From Candidatus Reconcilbacillus cellulovorans (GTDB lineage: Bacteria > Bacillota > Bacilli > Paenibacillales > Reconciliibacillaceae): DNA of 64,000 nucleotides. The stretch is from positions 49,601 to 113,600 of the forward strand of contig MOXJ01000014.1 in the NCBI GenBank assembly GCA_002507565.1, read 5' to 3'. The stretch's first letter is position 1. Every line of letters begins with the position of its first letter. The position numbers and the translations under genes are program-made. The notes under the pieces are model-generated. The model worked only from the letters and a program-made list of their open reading frames with translations, was not told the origin of the DNA and searched no databases. Shown here in pieces: positions 53,701-62,039 of the stretch.

Positions 53701-54648
53701 ATAGGAATAGGGCCACGTTTTCACCAGCCGGCGGGCTACCACGCGTTGGTGCGGCCACGGTTCGACCGGCGCGGTTTCGATGCCGACAAAACGGCCTCCT
53801 GGCAATTTCGGACCGTCGCGGATGACGGCAAAACGGAGCAGCTCAAGCGCAGACGGAGTCACCTCGATCGGCAGCGGTACGACCGTGCCGTCGATTTCGG
53901 TCAGTTGTTCGAGGTGTTCGGCCAGCCTGATCAGTCTCAGACGAACGGCTTCCGGCAACGGTAAGACGAGCATATGTGGGACTTGCCCGGTCCACAGCGC
54001 TTCGAAATTGCGAACGGCATCCTCCACACGCCGCCGATCGGTTTCGCTCCACCAGTCGCAATGAATGTCGATGTTTTCGGCGTTGAGAGTGAGCGCCGTC
54101 CGTGATTCGTTCAGGGAACCGGAACCGTATAGTCGATTGCCGAATTCATCGGCCATGACGAGCCATTTTTCATGAACGTAGCCGTCTTCCACGGAGTCAA
54201 GCGGCAGCGGCTCGCCGGTTATCCGATGTAAGCGAAAAGCGACCCGCACTTCCAGATACCCGCGGGCGACCATCCAGGCGAGCAAAGTGACGCCGTTGCG
54301 GACGTTTTCCGGCCACGATTCCGGCTGTTCGAGCACCCGGTTCAGGCAGGAAGCCAGGCGCTGCGCATCGCCGGCCAGGATCGCCCGCACATCTTCGGGA
54401 TCCAGATCTGCGCCGGTGATCAATCGCATCCGCCCTTGCCGGCCGACGAAAGCGGAGAAACCCTGTGAAGCCGCCGCCAAGGAAGACGAGCTGAAATAAC
54501 CCGCCACTCGGTCGTACCGGACCGACAGGCGAAGCGCCGGAAGGTAGAAATCGTGCAAGATGTCGGCCGGACGACCGTCGGACGACATTGAGGATGTCCG
54601 GTAACTTAAACGCCACGGATACGAACGCAGACCCTGAGCCCCGTCCAT
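50767..54648 (-). CDS. PLD-domain SNF2-type helicase of a defence cassette
   Basis: 1293 residues. The N-terminal ~240 residues are a phospholipase-D-like domain with HEKWLVMADEFG and GSGSLNESRTA (one HxK...GSxN set). A superfamily 2 Snf2-like helicase follows: Walker A EVGLGKTIEAGLAF (~320), DEAH box LVDEAHTARR (~428), ATATPMQL, QTVIFTRFYDTL, VCTDAAAEGLNLQ and motif VI RIGRIDRIGQKHSRI (~880). A charged C-terminal region of ~400 residues follows. Helicases of this PLD-SNF2 layout accompany methylases in DISARM-related systems (DrmD-like). It is the last gene of the minus-strand cassette, 25 bases after the methyltransferase gene. Confidence 0.88.
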   Translation of the reverse strand: MDGAQGLRSYPWRLSYRTSSMSSDGRPADILHDFYLPALRLSVRYDRVAGYFSSSSLAAASQGFSAFVGRQGRMRLITGADLDPEDVRAILAGDAQRLASCLNRVLEQPESWPENVRNGVTLLAWMVARGYLEVRVAFRLHRITGEPLPLDSVEDGYVHEKWLVMADEFGNRLYGSGSLNESRTALTLNAENIDIHCDWWSETDRRRVEDAVRNFEALWTGQVPHMLVLPLPEAVRLRLIRLAEHLEQLTEIDGTVVPLPIEVTPSALELLRFAVIRDGPKLPGGRFVGIETAPVEPWPHQRVVARRLVKTWPYSYLLCDEVGLGKTIEAGLAFRSLYLSGMAKRILIAAPAGLTQQWLRQMGSKMLMSFGCVNTSPRLMHEYVFPKEERRPAEAMFTPDLTIVSTGLMTERRRSEFEQAEPFDIVLVDEAHTARRRNPSAGIHAHAEYVQLYTLLQEVLRGKTRSLWLATATPMQLDPVEVCDLLALTHRVGAFQFDPTLVMEYYNLIRKIINNEEMSENDWMLLHRVVTGIKTQDPVLWDFVTKYVVTPAIRAPLRQWLDYKRIPRGRDRQLMSRFFFSVSPLSRVMMRHTRKLLEIYREKGQLSQNLAERCVLQMPDIRMTPAEERIYQLLDEYCRGWSEQLRHNNKFHRSSVLFWLSFLRLRFSSSLYAFQQTIRNRLHKVEATLQQQSSSKRTEYTSNDANPEDIVYNTEEEQDAAAVEMVLQGRTLEDLQWERRALARILDAIGDSLDDSGKMLELLARLNERRIGSTGRIRQTVIFTRFYDTLVDIVSRLQRVDPTMRIGTYSGKGARWFDPEQNQMKDVDREEVKERFLRGDIDVLVCTDAAAEGLNLQTADLLINFDLGWNPMKIEQRIGRIDRIGQKHSRILVLNLCYRNSAEQIVYGRLLERLEKARLIVGTQQLSLLPVLPEEFLQLEEGQLSQEELERRVTERLKKQQEHLHMMEISASDLFDIYKRLSENEHERAPVDSTAIWEAFSESEYLLNHLGCQIRHLGDRPVIELKGIPGVPDGVVLTVSPALYEEGLGERRVHFATYGDPYFDAVLNYMKKFGLPSCIRRISVTIGDQNRLEMVAYVVACLDDQNRSDLRMICKWDDLRNMRLDEGRSISEEELVPFYQRLVGIARDEFDPILAAERLEKANVRAAYLQQWMIALIAEELLEEKWKDKSESFGAVLRKLEGLEEKDRLLVTGLPGDLLRVYSNDLVFEADLPFIGEKVSLTIPAYMIKSTIGFIRQIGDMVKNKEGRENVSYHRLHAAIKRRIEDVKRRMSM

Positions 54649-54673
54649 GTCGTCATCCTCCGTCTCCAGACGT

Positions 54674-57316
54674 TCACTCGGTCAACCGGAGGCCGAATTG
54701 CAACGCTTCCGCCTCCCTGCGCAAATGTTCGTCGACCATCTGCGACGCCCATACGGCCAACATGTCCAGGATGACTTGTTGTTTCGTTTCGGCATGCCGA
54801 AGCAGGTAAGCGCGGGCGACCGGCACGTCGCCTTCCCGGTATTTCAGGATCAAGCCCTGAAGGATGTCCCATTCCGTTTGCGGGCGATCGATCCGATTCG
54901 CATGCCGTTCTTCCGGCAATGCCAGACGCAATTTCGAGCCGCGTCGGACAAGCGGGGCGTCGTAGCCGGTCTCTTCCGGGTTCAGGCTTCTTGCCCGCCG
55001 TCCCTGCGCCTCGTTGTTGATGCCGACCATCCGCCCTTCTACCCGATAACCGCCCGGCTTCTGTTCCAGGCGAATGTTCAGCGACCGGGAAAGGTTCAAC
55101 GCTTCATCATACGAAAATTCGGCTAGGCCGAAAATGCCGTACAGCGTCAGGACGACGGCCGCCTCCGGGTTCAGATCGTCGACTTTCAACCGGCCGCTCG
55201 TCAAGCGAACCATCTGGTACTGGGCCACGACGGCGCTCGCTTCGTTCATGGCGCGAATCGGACTGACCAACTCGTCGCCGTCCAAAACCGGCCAGTTCTC
55301 GGACAACACCTGAAGCGCTCGGCCGTAACTGGCGACCATCTCGTCGACCGGGTTCAACCGTAAGCGTTCGAATTCTTTCAACCCTTGCCGCACCGCCTCG
55401 CGAATGCGATGGGCGACGCCGGTCCCGCCGAAACCGACCCAGGCGGACGGTTTGTCGTTGGGCTTGAGCCGTTTGCGGCAGGAGAGGAAGATAGAACTGG
55501 CGGCGGAAGCCCTATTCTTTTGATGCGTCGATTCCGCTGCTTCGGATTCCACCGGGAGGGCAGCTGTTATCACCCAGCCTTGTTCAATCAACGACCGCGT
55601 CAGCGCTTCCCATGCTTCAAGTGTCTTGTGGGTAAACATAACCGTCATGATGCCGTCGTCTTTCAACACCCGCCGGCATTCCTCAAAGATTTCGCTCATT
55701 CGGCGTTCGTACTCTTTGGCCGCATTAGACTGGCTGCCGTCCCGAGCGGGGTTGGCGACCGCTTCGTTCTCTTTGTCCGTCAATCGGCGATGGAAGAACG
55801 GATACAAGTCGCCCAACGTCCGGCGTTGCCAGACATAAAAATAATCGGAAAGCTCCGCGTATTGAACATTATTGTAATACGGCGGATCCATGCAAATCAG
55901 GTCCACGGACCGATCCGGCAACTCGGTATGGGCCGCCGTGCCGCAACGAATCAGAAGAGGGGGTTCTTTCCCGTTCAAGCGTTCGTGTACCGGTTGCAAG
56001 AGTTCGGCGATACCTTCGTAAGCGTCGAGAACCTGATCGAGCGCCCAGGAGACGCCTGAATTCGGTCCGCAAAAGATCATCTCGCCAAACGTCCATTTGA
56101 GGGAAAAATCGTGGCGGCCAAACGTTCCTTTCACAATCCCACGTGTATATTCCCACCTCGTCTGCTTGCTATTGTAATCTAATCCCTTATCAATCATAAA
56201 CTGCAAATACGTCACCACAGCCCGCCCGCGGTCCTCGCCGAGCTCCTGCAAAATGCGCGGTTTCAAGCGGTTCAACTCTTCGACCAAAATCAAGTGCCCC
56301 AACAGCTGCCGCGGCGTGAATAGGTCGCACCATCGCGTCATGCCGTAGCGGATCGGCTCCAATGTTTTATGGCCTTCCGGAATCCTCTCCGTCGGAATCA
56401 GCCCCTGCCGATCCCACTCATCCCAGCGTTCCATGAGCCGTTTTTCTGCTTCTTCCAAAGCCTTGAGGTCGCGCTCGTTCGGCGGGCGGAAAAAGCGGAT
56501 TTTTTCGGTGATGATTTCACCGGCACGCTCGCCGGTCCGATATTTACGAGGGCGGCCGTTTGAATCCAGTTTCGGCTGATAACGGACCGCCACGACGCAA
56601 TACAATCGATCCCGCCAACGACCGTGAGGCGATTCGCCACGCGCTTGCGCCTTGATCTCCTCCGACGGAATCGCTTGCCGGCAATGCACGCACAATCCGA
56701 CGCCGTCGGTGATAGTGGAAAAATTGGGATCCTCGCCGTTCGGCCCTCGGTTGCCCGTCACGCGATATGTTTCGAATCGGACTTTTCCGTTTTTCGGGCT
56801 TCCGTCCGGAACGATGCGCACACCCCATTTATCGCCTTCTTTGGACAACCAACAAGTGTTCAGCAGCGGCGCTTCCCCGCCGCAATGCGGGCAGGTGACT
56901 TGGCGAGTGTAGAGATAATCGATAATAAACTCTCTATTATATATTTCTATTAAATCCTCTTCCTTATACAAAATAGATTTTAATACTTTAAATTCACTAT
57001 CAGGTAGTTTCTGTTGATCTGGATAAACACTTTCTATCTTTCTCTCTAATCCTTCGATCAGTTTTTTGGCCCAAGATAAAATGTTTTCTTTTAAACTTAT
57101 ACCATAAATAGTTGGATACTCTATTGTAGATTTCAAAATAACGTATGCCACCGGGTTTATATCATTGGCTATTACTTTCTGGCCTAATCTTAAAGCTTCA
57201 AACGGAATTGATCCCCCACCAGCTGTAGGGTCTAAAACGGTTTTTGGTTCGGAAAGGAGAAATTCTGAATTATGGGTATAAGCTCTATTATATCCATATA
57301 AATCTTCTTCATCCAT
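54674..57316 (-). CDS. DUF1156-type DNA methyltransferase, main (C-terminal) part, frameshifted
   Basis: 880 residues in this frame. SAM motif I VLDPTAGGGSIPFEA (~45-60), a zinc-ribbon-like CPHCGGEAPLLNTC and a CVHC pair (~140-225), the amino-methyltransferase motif IV CMDPPYYNNVQYAELSDYF (~475) and a following C-terminal helical domain. DPPY indicates N6-adenine or N4-cytosine methylation. The N-terminal DUF1156 domain is in another frame (57232-57906); an indel near the TTTTAAA at about 57315 separates them. ATG 57316 directly follows a TAA and might re-initiate, but it has no clear ribosome site. Expected full protein ~1080 residues. Confidence 0.85.
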   Translation of the reverse strand: MDEEDLYGYNRAYTHNSEFLLSEPKTVLDPTAGGGSIPFEALRLGQKVIANDINPVAYVILKSTIEYPTIYGISLKENILSWAKKLIEGLERKIESVYPDQQKLPDSEFKVLKSILYKEEDLIEIYNREFIIDYLYTRQVTCPHCGGEAPLLNTCWLSKEGDKWGVRIVPDGSPKNGKVRFETYRVTGNRGPNGEDPNFSTITDGVGLCVHCRQAIPSEEIKAQARGESPHGRWRDRLYCVVAVRYQPKLDSNGRPRKYRTGERAGEIITEKIRFFRPPNERDLKALEEAEKRLMERWDEWDRQGLIPTERIPEGHKTLEPIRYGMTRWCDLFTPRQLLGHLILVEELNRLKPRILQELGEDRGRAVVTYLQFMIDKGLDYNSKQTRWEYTRGIVKGTFGRHDFSLKWTFGEMIFCGPNSGVSWALDQVLDAYEGIAELLQPVHERLNGKEPPLLIRCGTAAHTELPDRSVDLICMDPPYYNNVQYAELSDYFYVWQRRTLGDLYPFFHRRLTDKENEAVANPARDGSQSNAAKEYERRMSEIFEECRRVLKDDGIMTVMFTHKTLEAWEALTRSLIEQGWVITAALPVESEAAESTHQKNRASAASSIFLSCRKRLKPNDKPSAWVGFGGTGVAHRIREAVRQGLKEFERLRLNPVDEMVASYGRALQVLSENWPVLDGDELVSPIRAMNEASAVVAQYQMVRLTSGRLKVDDLNPEAAVVLTLYGIFGLAEFSYDEALNLSRSLNIRLEQKPGGYRVEGRMVGINNEAQGRRARSLNPEETGYDAPLVRRGSKLRLALPEERHANRIDRPQTEWDILQGLILKYREGDVPVARAYLLRHAETKQQVILDMLAVWASQMVDEHLRREAEALQFGLRLTE

Positions 57317-57906
57317 TTAAAAGATTGTCCTAGTATTTTTCTTATTCTATCTGACTCTTTAAATTCAAGCCTCTCATTTATATGAGCCGGATCGGCTGCT
57401 GAACGCCTGATAGGCAAGATATCACCGATCTGGGGAAAGGGGGTTGGGATTGGTTGAGAATCTCTTTCCCATTTTAAAATAACAGAATGGTTTCCCAAAA
57501 AAGAATCTTCTTCTTTGATTTTTTGGATAATAGATCTGTTCTCTAATCTCCTCTCCTCTTCTTTCTCTATCAACCTCAAAATCTTCTCATCAACCTTTAT
57601 CCATTCCTTGATTCCATCGGATTCTATATATCTTAAAACCTCACCCGTCAACACCCACGGCACACCGTTCACCAACGCCTCCACTTTCTCAATCCCCAGC
57701 TGCCGCAAAAACCAATCCGGATCCGTATCCGCTGGCAGAAGCGACGCCAATATCGCCGCACGGCTCGGCGTCAACGGCCGCCGCGCCCACCAGACATGTA
57801 AACGATGAGTGGGGGGAGCTTTGCCTGTGTCTCTCTCCCGCTGCGTTTCTGCCCCCACCTGATGACACGGAAACCCCGCTTCAATCAATCGACGATCCGA
57901 CTGCAT
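57232..57906 (-). CDS. DUF1156-type DNA methyltransferase, N-terminal fragment
   Basis: ATG 57906 with GGAGG seven bases upstream begins MQSDRRLIEAGFPCHQVGAE, followed by GKAPPTHRLHVWWARRPL and SRAAILASLLP, the signature DUF1156 N-terminal block. Sense continues to DRIRKILGQSFKWM; after that the frame yields a nonsense tail to 57232, and the true continuation (DEEDLYGYNRAYTH) is in the next frame. From about 57640 towards the methyltransferase core the DNA is conspicuously AT-rich. Confidence 0.85.
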   Translation of the reverse strand: MQSDRRLIEAGFPCHQVGAETQRERDTGKAPPTHRLHVWWARRPLTPSRAAILASLLPADTDPDWFLRQLGIEKVEALVNGVPWVLTGEVLRYIESDGIKEWIKVDEKILRLIEKEEERRLENRSIIQKIKEEDSFLGNHSVILKWERDSQPIPTPFPQIGDILPIRRSAADPAHINERLEFKESDRIRKILGQSFKWMKKIYMDIIELIPIIQNFSFPNQKPF

Positions 57907-57938
57907 AAACCATCCTCCGTCTCTCGGTCGCATTTTTT

Positions 57939-58517
57939 CTATTTTCGTAACTTGTCAAGCAACGCCTCAATGGCTTTATCTCCCGGTTGTCCACCTAGAA
58001 GGATGCGCATTCCGGCCGTCGCCCAGCGCCGGACCGCCTCATCCTGGGAATAGGTCGCCAGCGCTAACCAATAGGCGGCTTCCTCGGCGGTGAAGCGTTC
58101 CACCCGCAGAGCGATCAGCTCCACTCGATCCAAGTCCGACACCCGTTCTTGTAACTTGAACAAAAGCGCCAGTTTCGCACCGGCTTCCCGGTTCAGCGGC
58201 AAGTTACCACGAAATCTGATTGAACCATTTGGAAAGAACTTTTCCAAACCCATCGGAACGCCGTCTATATCGCAAATGCGTGAAAGGATACGCCGGATGA
58301 CCGGTAAACACCGGCGCAGCGACTCACCGTACATCAGGCCGCGCTCTTTGATCGCATTTTTTTCGCCGAAAAACTTCTCTTTGACCACCAAGACCGGGCT
58401 GGGTTTGTCGCGGAATTCCGTCACCCGCAACAACCACGGCGCCTGATGAAGCTGCGGTGCAATGCGGTTGCGATACTCCGCCTCAAGATCCAGATTCACC
58501 GATGTCGTTCTGGCCAT
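57939..58517 (-). CDS. Conserved partner protein of the DUF1156/DUF499 cassette
   Basis: 192 residues, soluble, no recognisable catalytic motif. The N-terminal half is a mixed fold with APWLLRVTEFRDKPSPVLVV, here quoted for its strand pattern, and YGESLRRCLPVIRRIL. The C-terminal half is helical (RVERFTAEEAAYWLALATYS, AVRRWATAGMRILLGGQPGD). It sits between the ATPase and methyltransferase genes with gaps of 18 and 32 bases, so it is part of the operon. Comparable small genes (DUF3780 or DUF7680-like) occur at this place in related cassettes; I cannot assign the family with confidence. Confidence 0.72.
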   Translation of the reverse strand: MARTTSVNLDLEAEYRNRIAPQLHQAPWLLRVTEFRDKPSPVLVVKEKFFGEKNAIKERGLMYGESLRRCLPVIRRILSRICDIDGVPMGLEKFFPNGSIRFRGNLPLNREAGAKLALLFKLQERVSDLDRVELIALRVERFTAEEAAYWLALATYSQDEAVRRWATAGMRILLGGQPGDKAIEALLDKLRK

Positions 58518-58535
58518 GGTTAGGCGCGCCCCGTT

Positions 58536-61500
58536 TCATTCCGGTTTGATTCGCTTCAGTTCCTGAACGAACGGACAATGTTCGTCATAGTCTTCCAGTT
58601 CCAGCATGGCCTCCGTGTCGGGGTCGCTTTCGACCAGGCCGTGCAACACTTCGAACCATTCCCCCAGCATCTTCATCGTCGACGGCGACGCGTTTTCAAG
58701 CCGGACCGTCAGCCGACCGCCGCCTTTCACCTGCAATGCCAACAAATCCATCGCTCGCACGTGAGTTTTGCCGCCGCGCGAATAAAGCGAACCGATACGA
58801 CGCAGAAGGGAAAGCAAACGTTGGACATCGCTGCCTTTCCATTCCCAAGGCTTTTGCGCATTTGGAGGTCCCCAGCCGAGCACCCTCGCCTGGTCGGCCG
58901 ACAAGATCAGATCATCTTCTCGCGGCGTATACATCTGAGCTTCAACATCTTGAATCAGCCGCGGGTCCGCGCTTTCGCCTCCCGGACGCGCAGCGCAAAT
59001 TTTTCGCTCCCGCAGAAGGTTTACGAGAATGTCTTGGACGTCCGTTTCCGCGACGTCGGTGTATTTTCGCCGGATTTCCCCCGTCACGTCGCCGACGCTC
59101 AGACGGCCTTTTTCCGCAACCAAGCCGACGATCTCCTGGCCAAGACGCACAGGATCGGCCGATTTTTGGTCGACTAACCAGCCGCGTTGCCGAGCTCCCT
59201 GAACGGTCACCAGCCCGTACCCGGGATCGACCGGACGAACTTGAAACGGAACGCCCGTCTGCTGATGGTAAAATTCTTCCAGACGCTCTCCGTCGTCGCT
59301 CATGCGGAATAGGCACCATTCGCCGTTTTCCACGCCGGCCCGCACGATCTGATCCAACACATCGGGACGCTCCAACACCGGCCATCGCCGCAAGCAGCAG
59401 AAATTTTCCCGCAGCTTCGAAACCATCACGGTATCTTGAATACTGCTGAAAAACAGATCTTTCAATTGCTGCAGCGTCGCCTGCGCGACTTTTCCCGCCG
59501 GAATCATCTCGCCGTCTTCGACCAACTTTTCCCGGATGCTATCGACTAAAGCCGTTCCGCCTTCCGCAGAAGCCGAACGCACTTCTTTCGAACGAATCCG
59601 TCCGTCGGCCGCCGACGAATAATAAACCCGGGAATAGAGCTGGACGATGGTGTGATTGAGCGACTGTTCGCGCTCCGAATGACGCCTGCGCAGCTCAGGA
59701 TCGTTCAGCACACGGGAGTTGATGCCGTAATGCTGCGGCTCGGCGAACAACCGATTCATCGCCAACACTTGGCGGGCGATATCCTCGACCCGTTGCAACG
59801 TGGTTTGGGCCTCAAGTCCATACCTCGGCAACTCGAAAGCGACTTGTTCACCATCTTCGAGCCCTTCGACCGTCACCGACTCCGGCACCAGCAAAAAAAT
59901 TAAATTTTGTTGCAGACGCGGACGATGTCCTCCACAGGTCGTGATCATCTCCTGAACGTTAATGGTCCCGGCCGTCGGTCTCACAACCCCAAGAACCGGC
60001 TTCCCTACGTTATCCGGTAAATCCTCGGGCCTCGATACATCACGATAGATTTGAAAAATGCCCCCGGACGTCACAACCGCTTTCGCCGCCCGGTCGTCGA
60101 TGAACTTATTGACTTCCTCCACGCGCAGCAATCGGCGAATACGGGACAATACGCTGTTGATCGTCGGCTCTTCGCTGGCGAAAAACCGGCCTTGTTCGAA
60201 TTTCAAATAATATGCTTTTTCTGTAATCTTCTCTAGAGCCGCCCGTACTTGCGCCGGAGACAGCCCCGGAAAACTGACCTGAAACAACGCCTCGGCCTCC
60301 GTCACACCGAAAATTCGCGAATTGAGGCCTTCCTCCCGCCCGACTAAGCTGTTCAGAAAGACCGTCTTCCACGTCAATTCATGGTAAGGATATCCTTCGG
60401 GATGCGGGTTCTCCTGGTCGGCCAATTCCGCATTGCTGCGACCGGCTTCCAGCTTCTTCGTCCCCGTGCTGCCGACATCGGTATTCAGCACGAACATCAA
60501 GTCACCGCTTTGCGTTCGGCTCAAGATTTCATCGACGACTTCCTGTTCGCGCATGTCCAGATGGCAAACATGAATCATCGGAACAGGCTGCTTTTTCTGC
60601 CACAGCGACCGGACCGCCAACGCCAGCACGCGCAAAACGCCGCGCGTCCCCTGGAACTGTTCGGCTGCCGCCAGCTTTCTGTTCAGAAAATCGATCAAGG
60701 TAGGATGGAACGGATAGGTCGCGATCATCCGGTCCCGGAATGCATCGCTGATCGCCTCATCCGGCAACCAGCTCGACACTTTCCGGTACATCTCCATATA
60801 AGCGTCTGCCGTCGCCTCCGCCGCATTGCGGTCGATCGACTCAAACAGACGTTTCGCCAAAACTGAAGAAAGCTCCCCGGCCTGCACCGGTGTCACGGCA
60901 GTGGCGCCGCGCGAAACAACGTCTGTCACTTCACGAAATCCCCGCTCGCCGATGCCGATCGCTTCGTCTTCACTGACCGCCTCTCCAAGCACATCGCTGA
61001 TGACTTTGGTCAGCATTTTCGTTTGCCTGGAGAAAGCGTTCTGCACGCTAGCCAGCGTTAAAACAATTGCAATACCGGGGCGGCTGCGGGCATAATTGCT
61101 GAGCGTCATCAAAAATGCCGCTAACTGAGATGCTCCTTGATTCGGCCGAGCCGCTTCCAGTCTTGCTGCATATTGTGCAAGCTCGTCCAGCATGATTAAC
61201 ACTTTGCGGTCGCCGAACACCTTATCAAAATAAGGCATTCCCGGTGCGGCGAACGACGTGGCGTCTTCCTCGATCTCCCGATACAGCGCTTCGCCGCCGA
61301 TTTGATACGCGATCTCACCCCAGAGCGTATAAGGGATGATTTCGTGACCCTTCGTTTTGCGAACCGGTATTTCGTCGCCCATGACCCCGACGACCGCGAC
61401 TTCACCGGGATTTGGAAGCAGACCGACGTCGAGAATGCCTTCAACGGCTTCCTTTAATTCTTTTCCGCGAAAAGCCAGATGCGCACAGGCAATCAATGTA

Positions 61501-61787
61501 TGCGTCTTTCCACCGCCGAACGCCGTTTCCAGCCGAATCAGCGACGAAGCGCCTATATCTCCCTGAAGCCGAGCGAATACTCTGCGTAACGTCTGGCACA
61601 GTCCATCCGTCGGAAAAGTCGCTTCACGGAAGAAAAAGTCCGCATCGTTGTAAACGCTGATACCGGCCTTCGAATCCCCTCGGTAATAGCGAAGCACAGG
61701 GCCGAGTGAAGCCGTAAATACTTCGGGATTGAACATTCCGGCCAGCAGATCCGACCGAGGTCGACAAGTTTCAAGTATTGACAACAA
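58536..61787 (-). CDS. DUF499-type AAA+ ATPase of a defence cassette
   Basis: 1083 residues starting at TTG 61787, eight bases after AGGAGG. The N-terminus MLSILETCRPRSDLLAGMFN leads to Walker A LETAFGGGKTHTLIACAHLA (~85-100) and Walker B KVLIMLDELAQYAARLEA (~200). A long alpha-helical region and a C-terminal winged-helix-like part (GDVTGEIRRKYTDVAETDVQ) follow, then a DUF499 end. Proteins of this class are regularly encoded with DUF1156 methylases and SNF2 helicases in phage-defence loci, where the ATPase may sense or move on invading DNA; the mechanism is unproven. First gene of the minus-strand operon. Confidence 0.85.
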   Translation of the reverse strand: MLSILETCRPRSDLLAGMFNPEVFTASLGPVLRYYRGDSKAGISVYNDADFFFREATFPTDGLCQTLRRVFARLQGDIGASSLIRLETAFGGGKTHTLIACAHLAFRGKELKEAVEGILDVGLLPNPGEVAVVGVMGDEIPVRKTKGHEIIPYTLWGEIAYQIGGEALYREIEEDATSFAAPGMPYFDKVFGDRKVLIMLDELAQYAARLEAARPNQGASQLAAFLMTLSNYARSRPGIAIVLTLASVQNAFSRQTKMLTKVISDVLGEAVSEDEAIGIGERGFREVTDVVSRGATAVTPVQAGELSSVLAKRLFESIDRNAAEATADAYMEMYRKVSSWLPDEAISDAFRDRMIATYPFHPTLIDFLNRKLAAAEQFQGTRGVLRVLALAVRSLWQKKQPVPMIHVCHLDMREQEVVDEILSRTQSGDLMFVLNTDVGSTGTKKLEAGRSNAELADQENPHPEGYPYHELTWKTVFLNSLVGREEGLNSRIFGVTEAEALFQVSFPGLSPAQVRAALEKITEKAYYLKFEQGRFFASEEPTINSVLSRIRRLLRVEEVNKFIDDRAAKAVVTSGGIFQIYRDVSRPEDLPDNVGKPVLGVVRPTAGTINVQEMITTCGGHRPRLQQNLIFLLVPESVTVEGLEDGEQVAFELPRYGLEAQTTLQRVEDIARQVLAMNRLFAEPQHYGINSRVLNDPELRRRHSEREQSLNHTIVQLYSRVYYSSAADGRIRSKEVRSASAEGGTALVDSIREKLVEDGEMIPAGKVAQATLQQLKDLFFSSIQDTVMVSKLRENFCCLRRWPVLERPDVLDQIVRAGVENGEWCLFRMSDDGERLEEFYHQQTGVPFQVRPVDPGYGLVTVQGARQRGWLVDQKSADPVRLGQEIVGLVAEKGRLSVGDVTGEIRRKYTDVAETDVQDILVNLLRERKICAARPGGESADPRLIQDVEAQMYTPREDDLILSADQARVLGWGPPNAQKPWEWKGSDVQRLLSLLRRIGSLYSRGGKTHVRAMDLLALQVKGGGRLTVRLENASPSTMKMLGEWFEVLHGLVESDPDTEAMLELEDYDEHCPFVQELKRIKPE

Positions 61788-61831
61788 GAGGACGTCCTCC
61801 TCTCATTCCGTTCGAAATCGCGACAAATTTA

Positions 61832-61841
61832 TCGAATTCGA
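61832..61841. promoter_or_regulatory. Palindrome upstream of the defence operon
   Basis: TCGAATTCGA is a perfect palindrome 45 bases before the ATPase start, flanked by two CGACAAA direct repeats (61821 and 61839). It may be an operator of the operon. Confidence 0.35.
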
Positions 61842-62039
61842 CAAAAGGGGGCGGATTTCCTTCGCTGTTCGCGGTATTTTAGCTGATAGGGGCGATTACC
61901 GAGTGTGAATTGGATATTTTAGGTAGGTATTATTTGGTGAAATATTGTCTCAGCAATTCAGTAAACCTCCCATTAACGAAGTGATGTTTTGGCTCCGTAT
62001 ATTCTTCATTATGTAGATCAAACCATAAAAATAAATCAA

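Noticed and set aside
50767..61787. Classical DISARM (class 1 or 2) assignment of the defence cassette
   Set aside because: No DrmA/DrmB-type helicase pair and no PLD-only DrmC gene are present; the DUF499 plus DUF1156 combination points to a related but different array.
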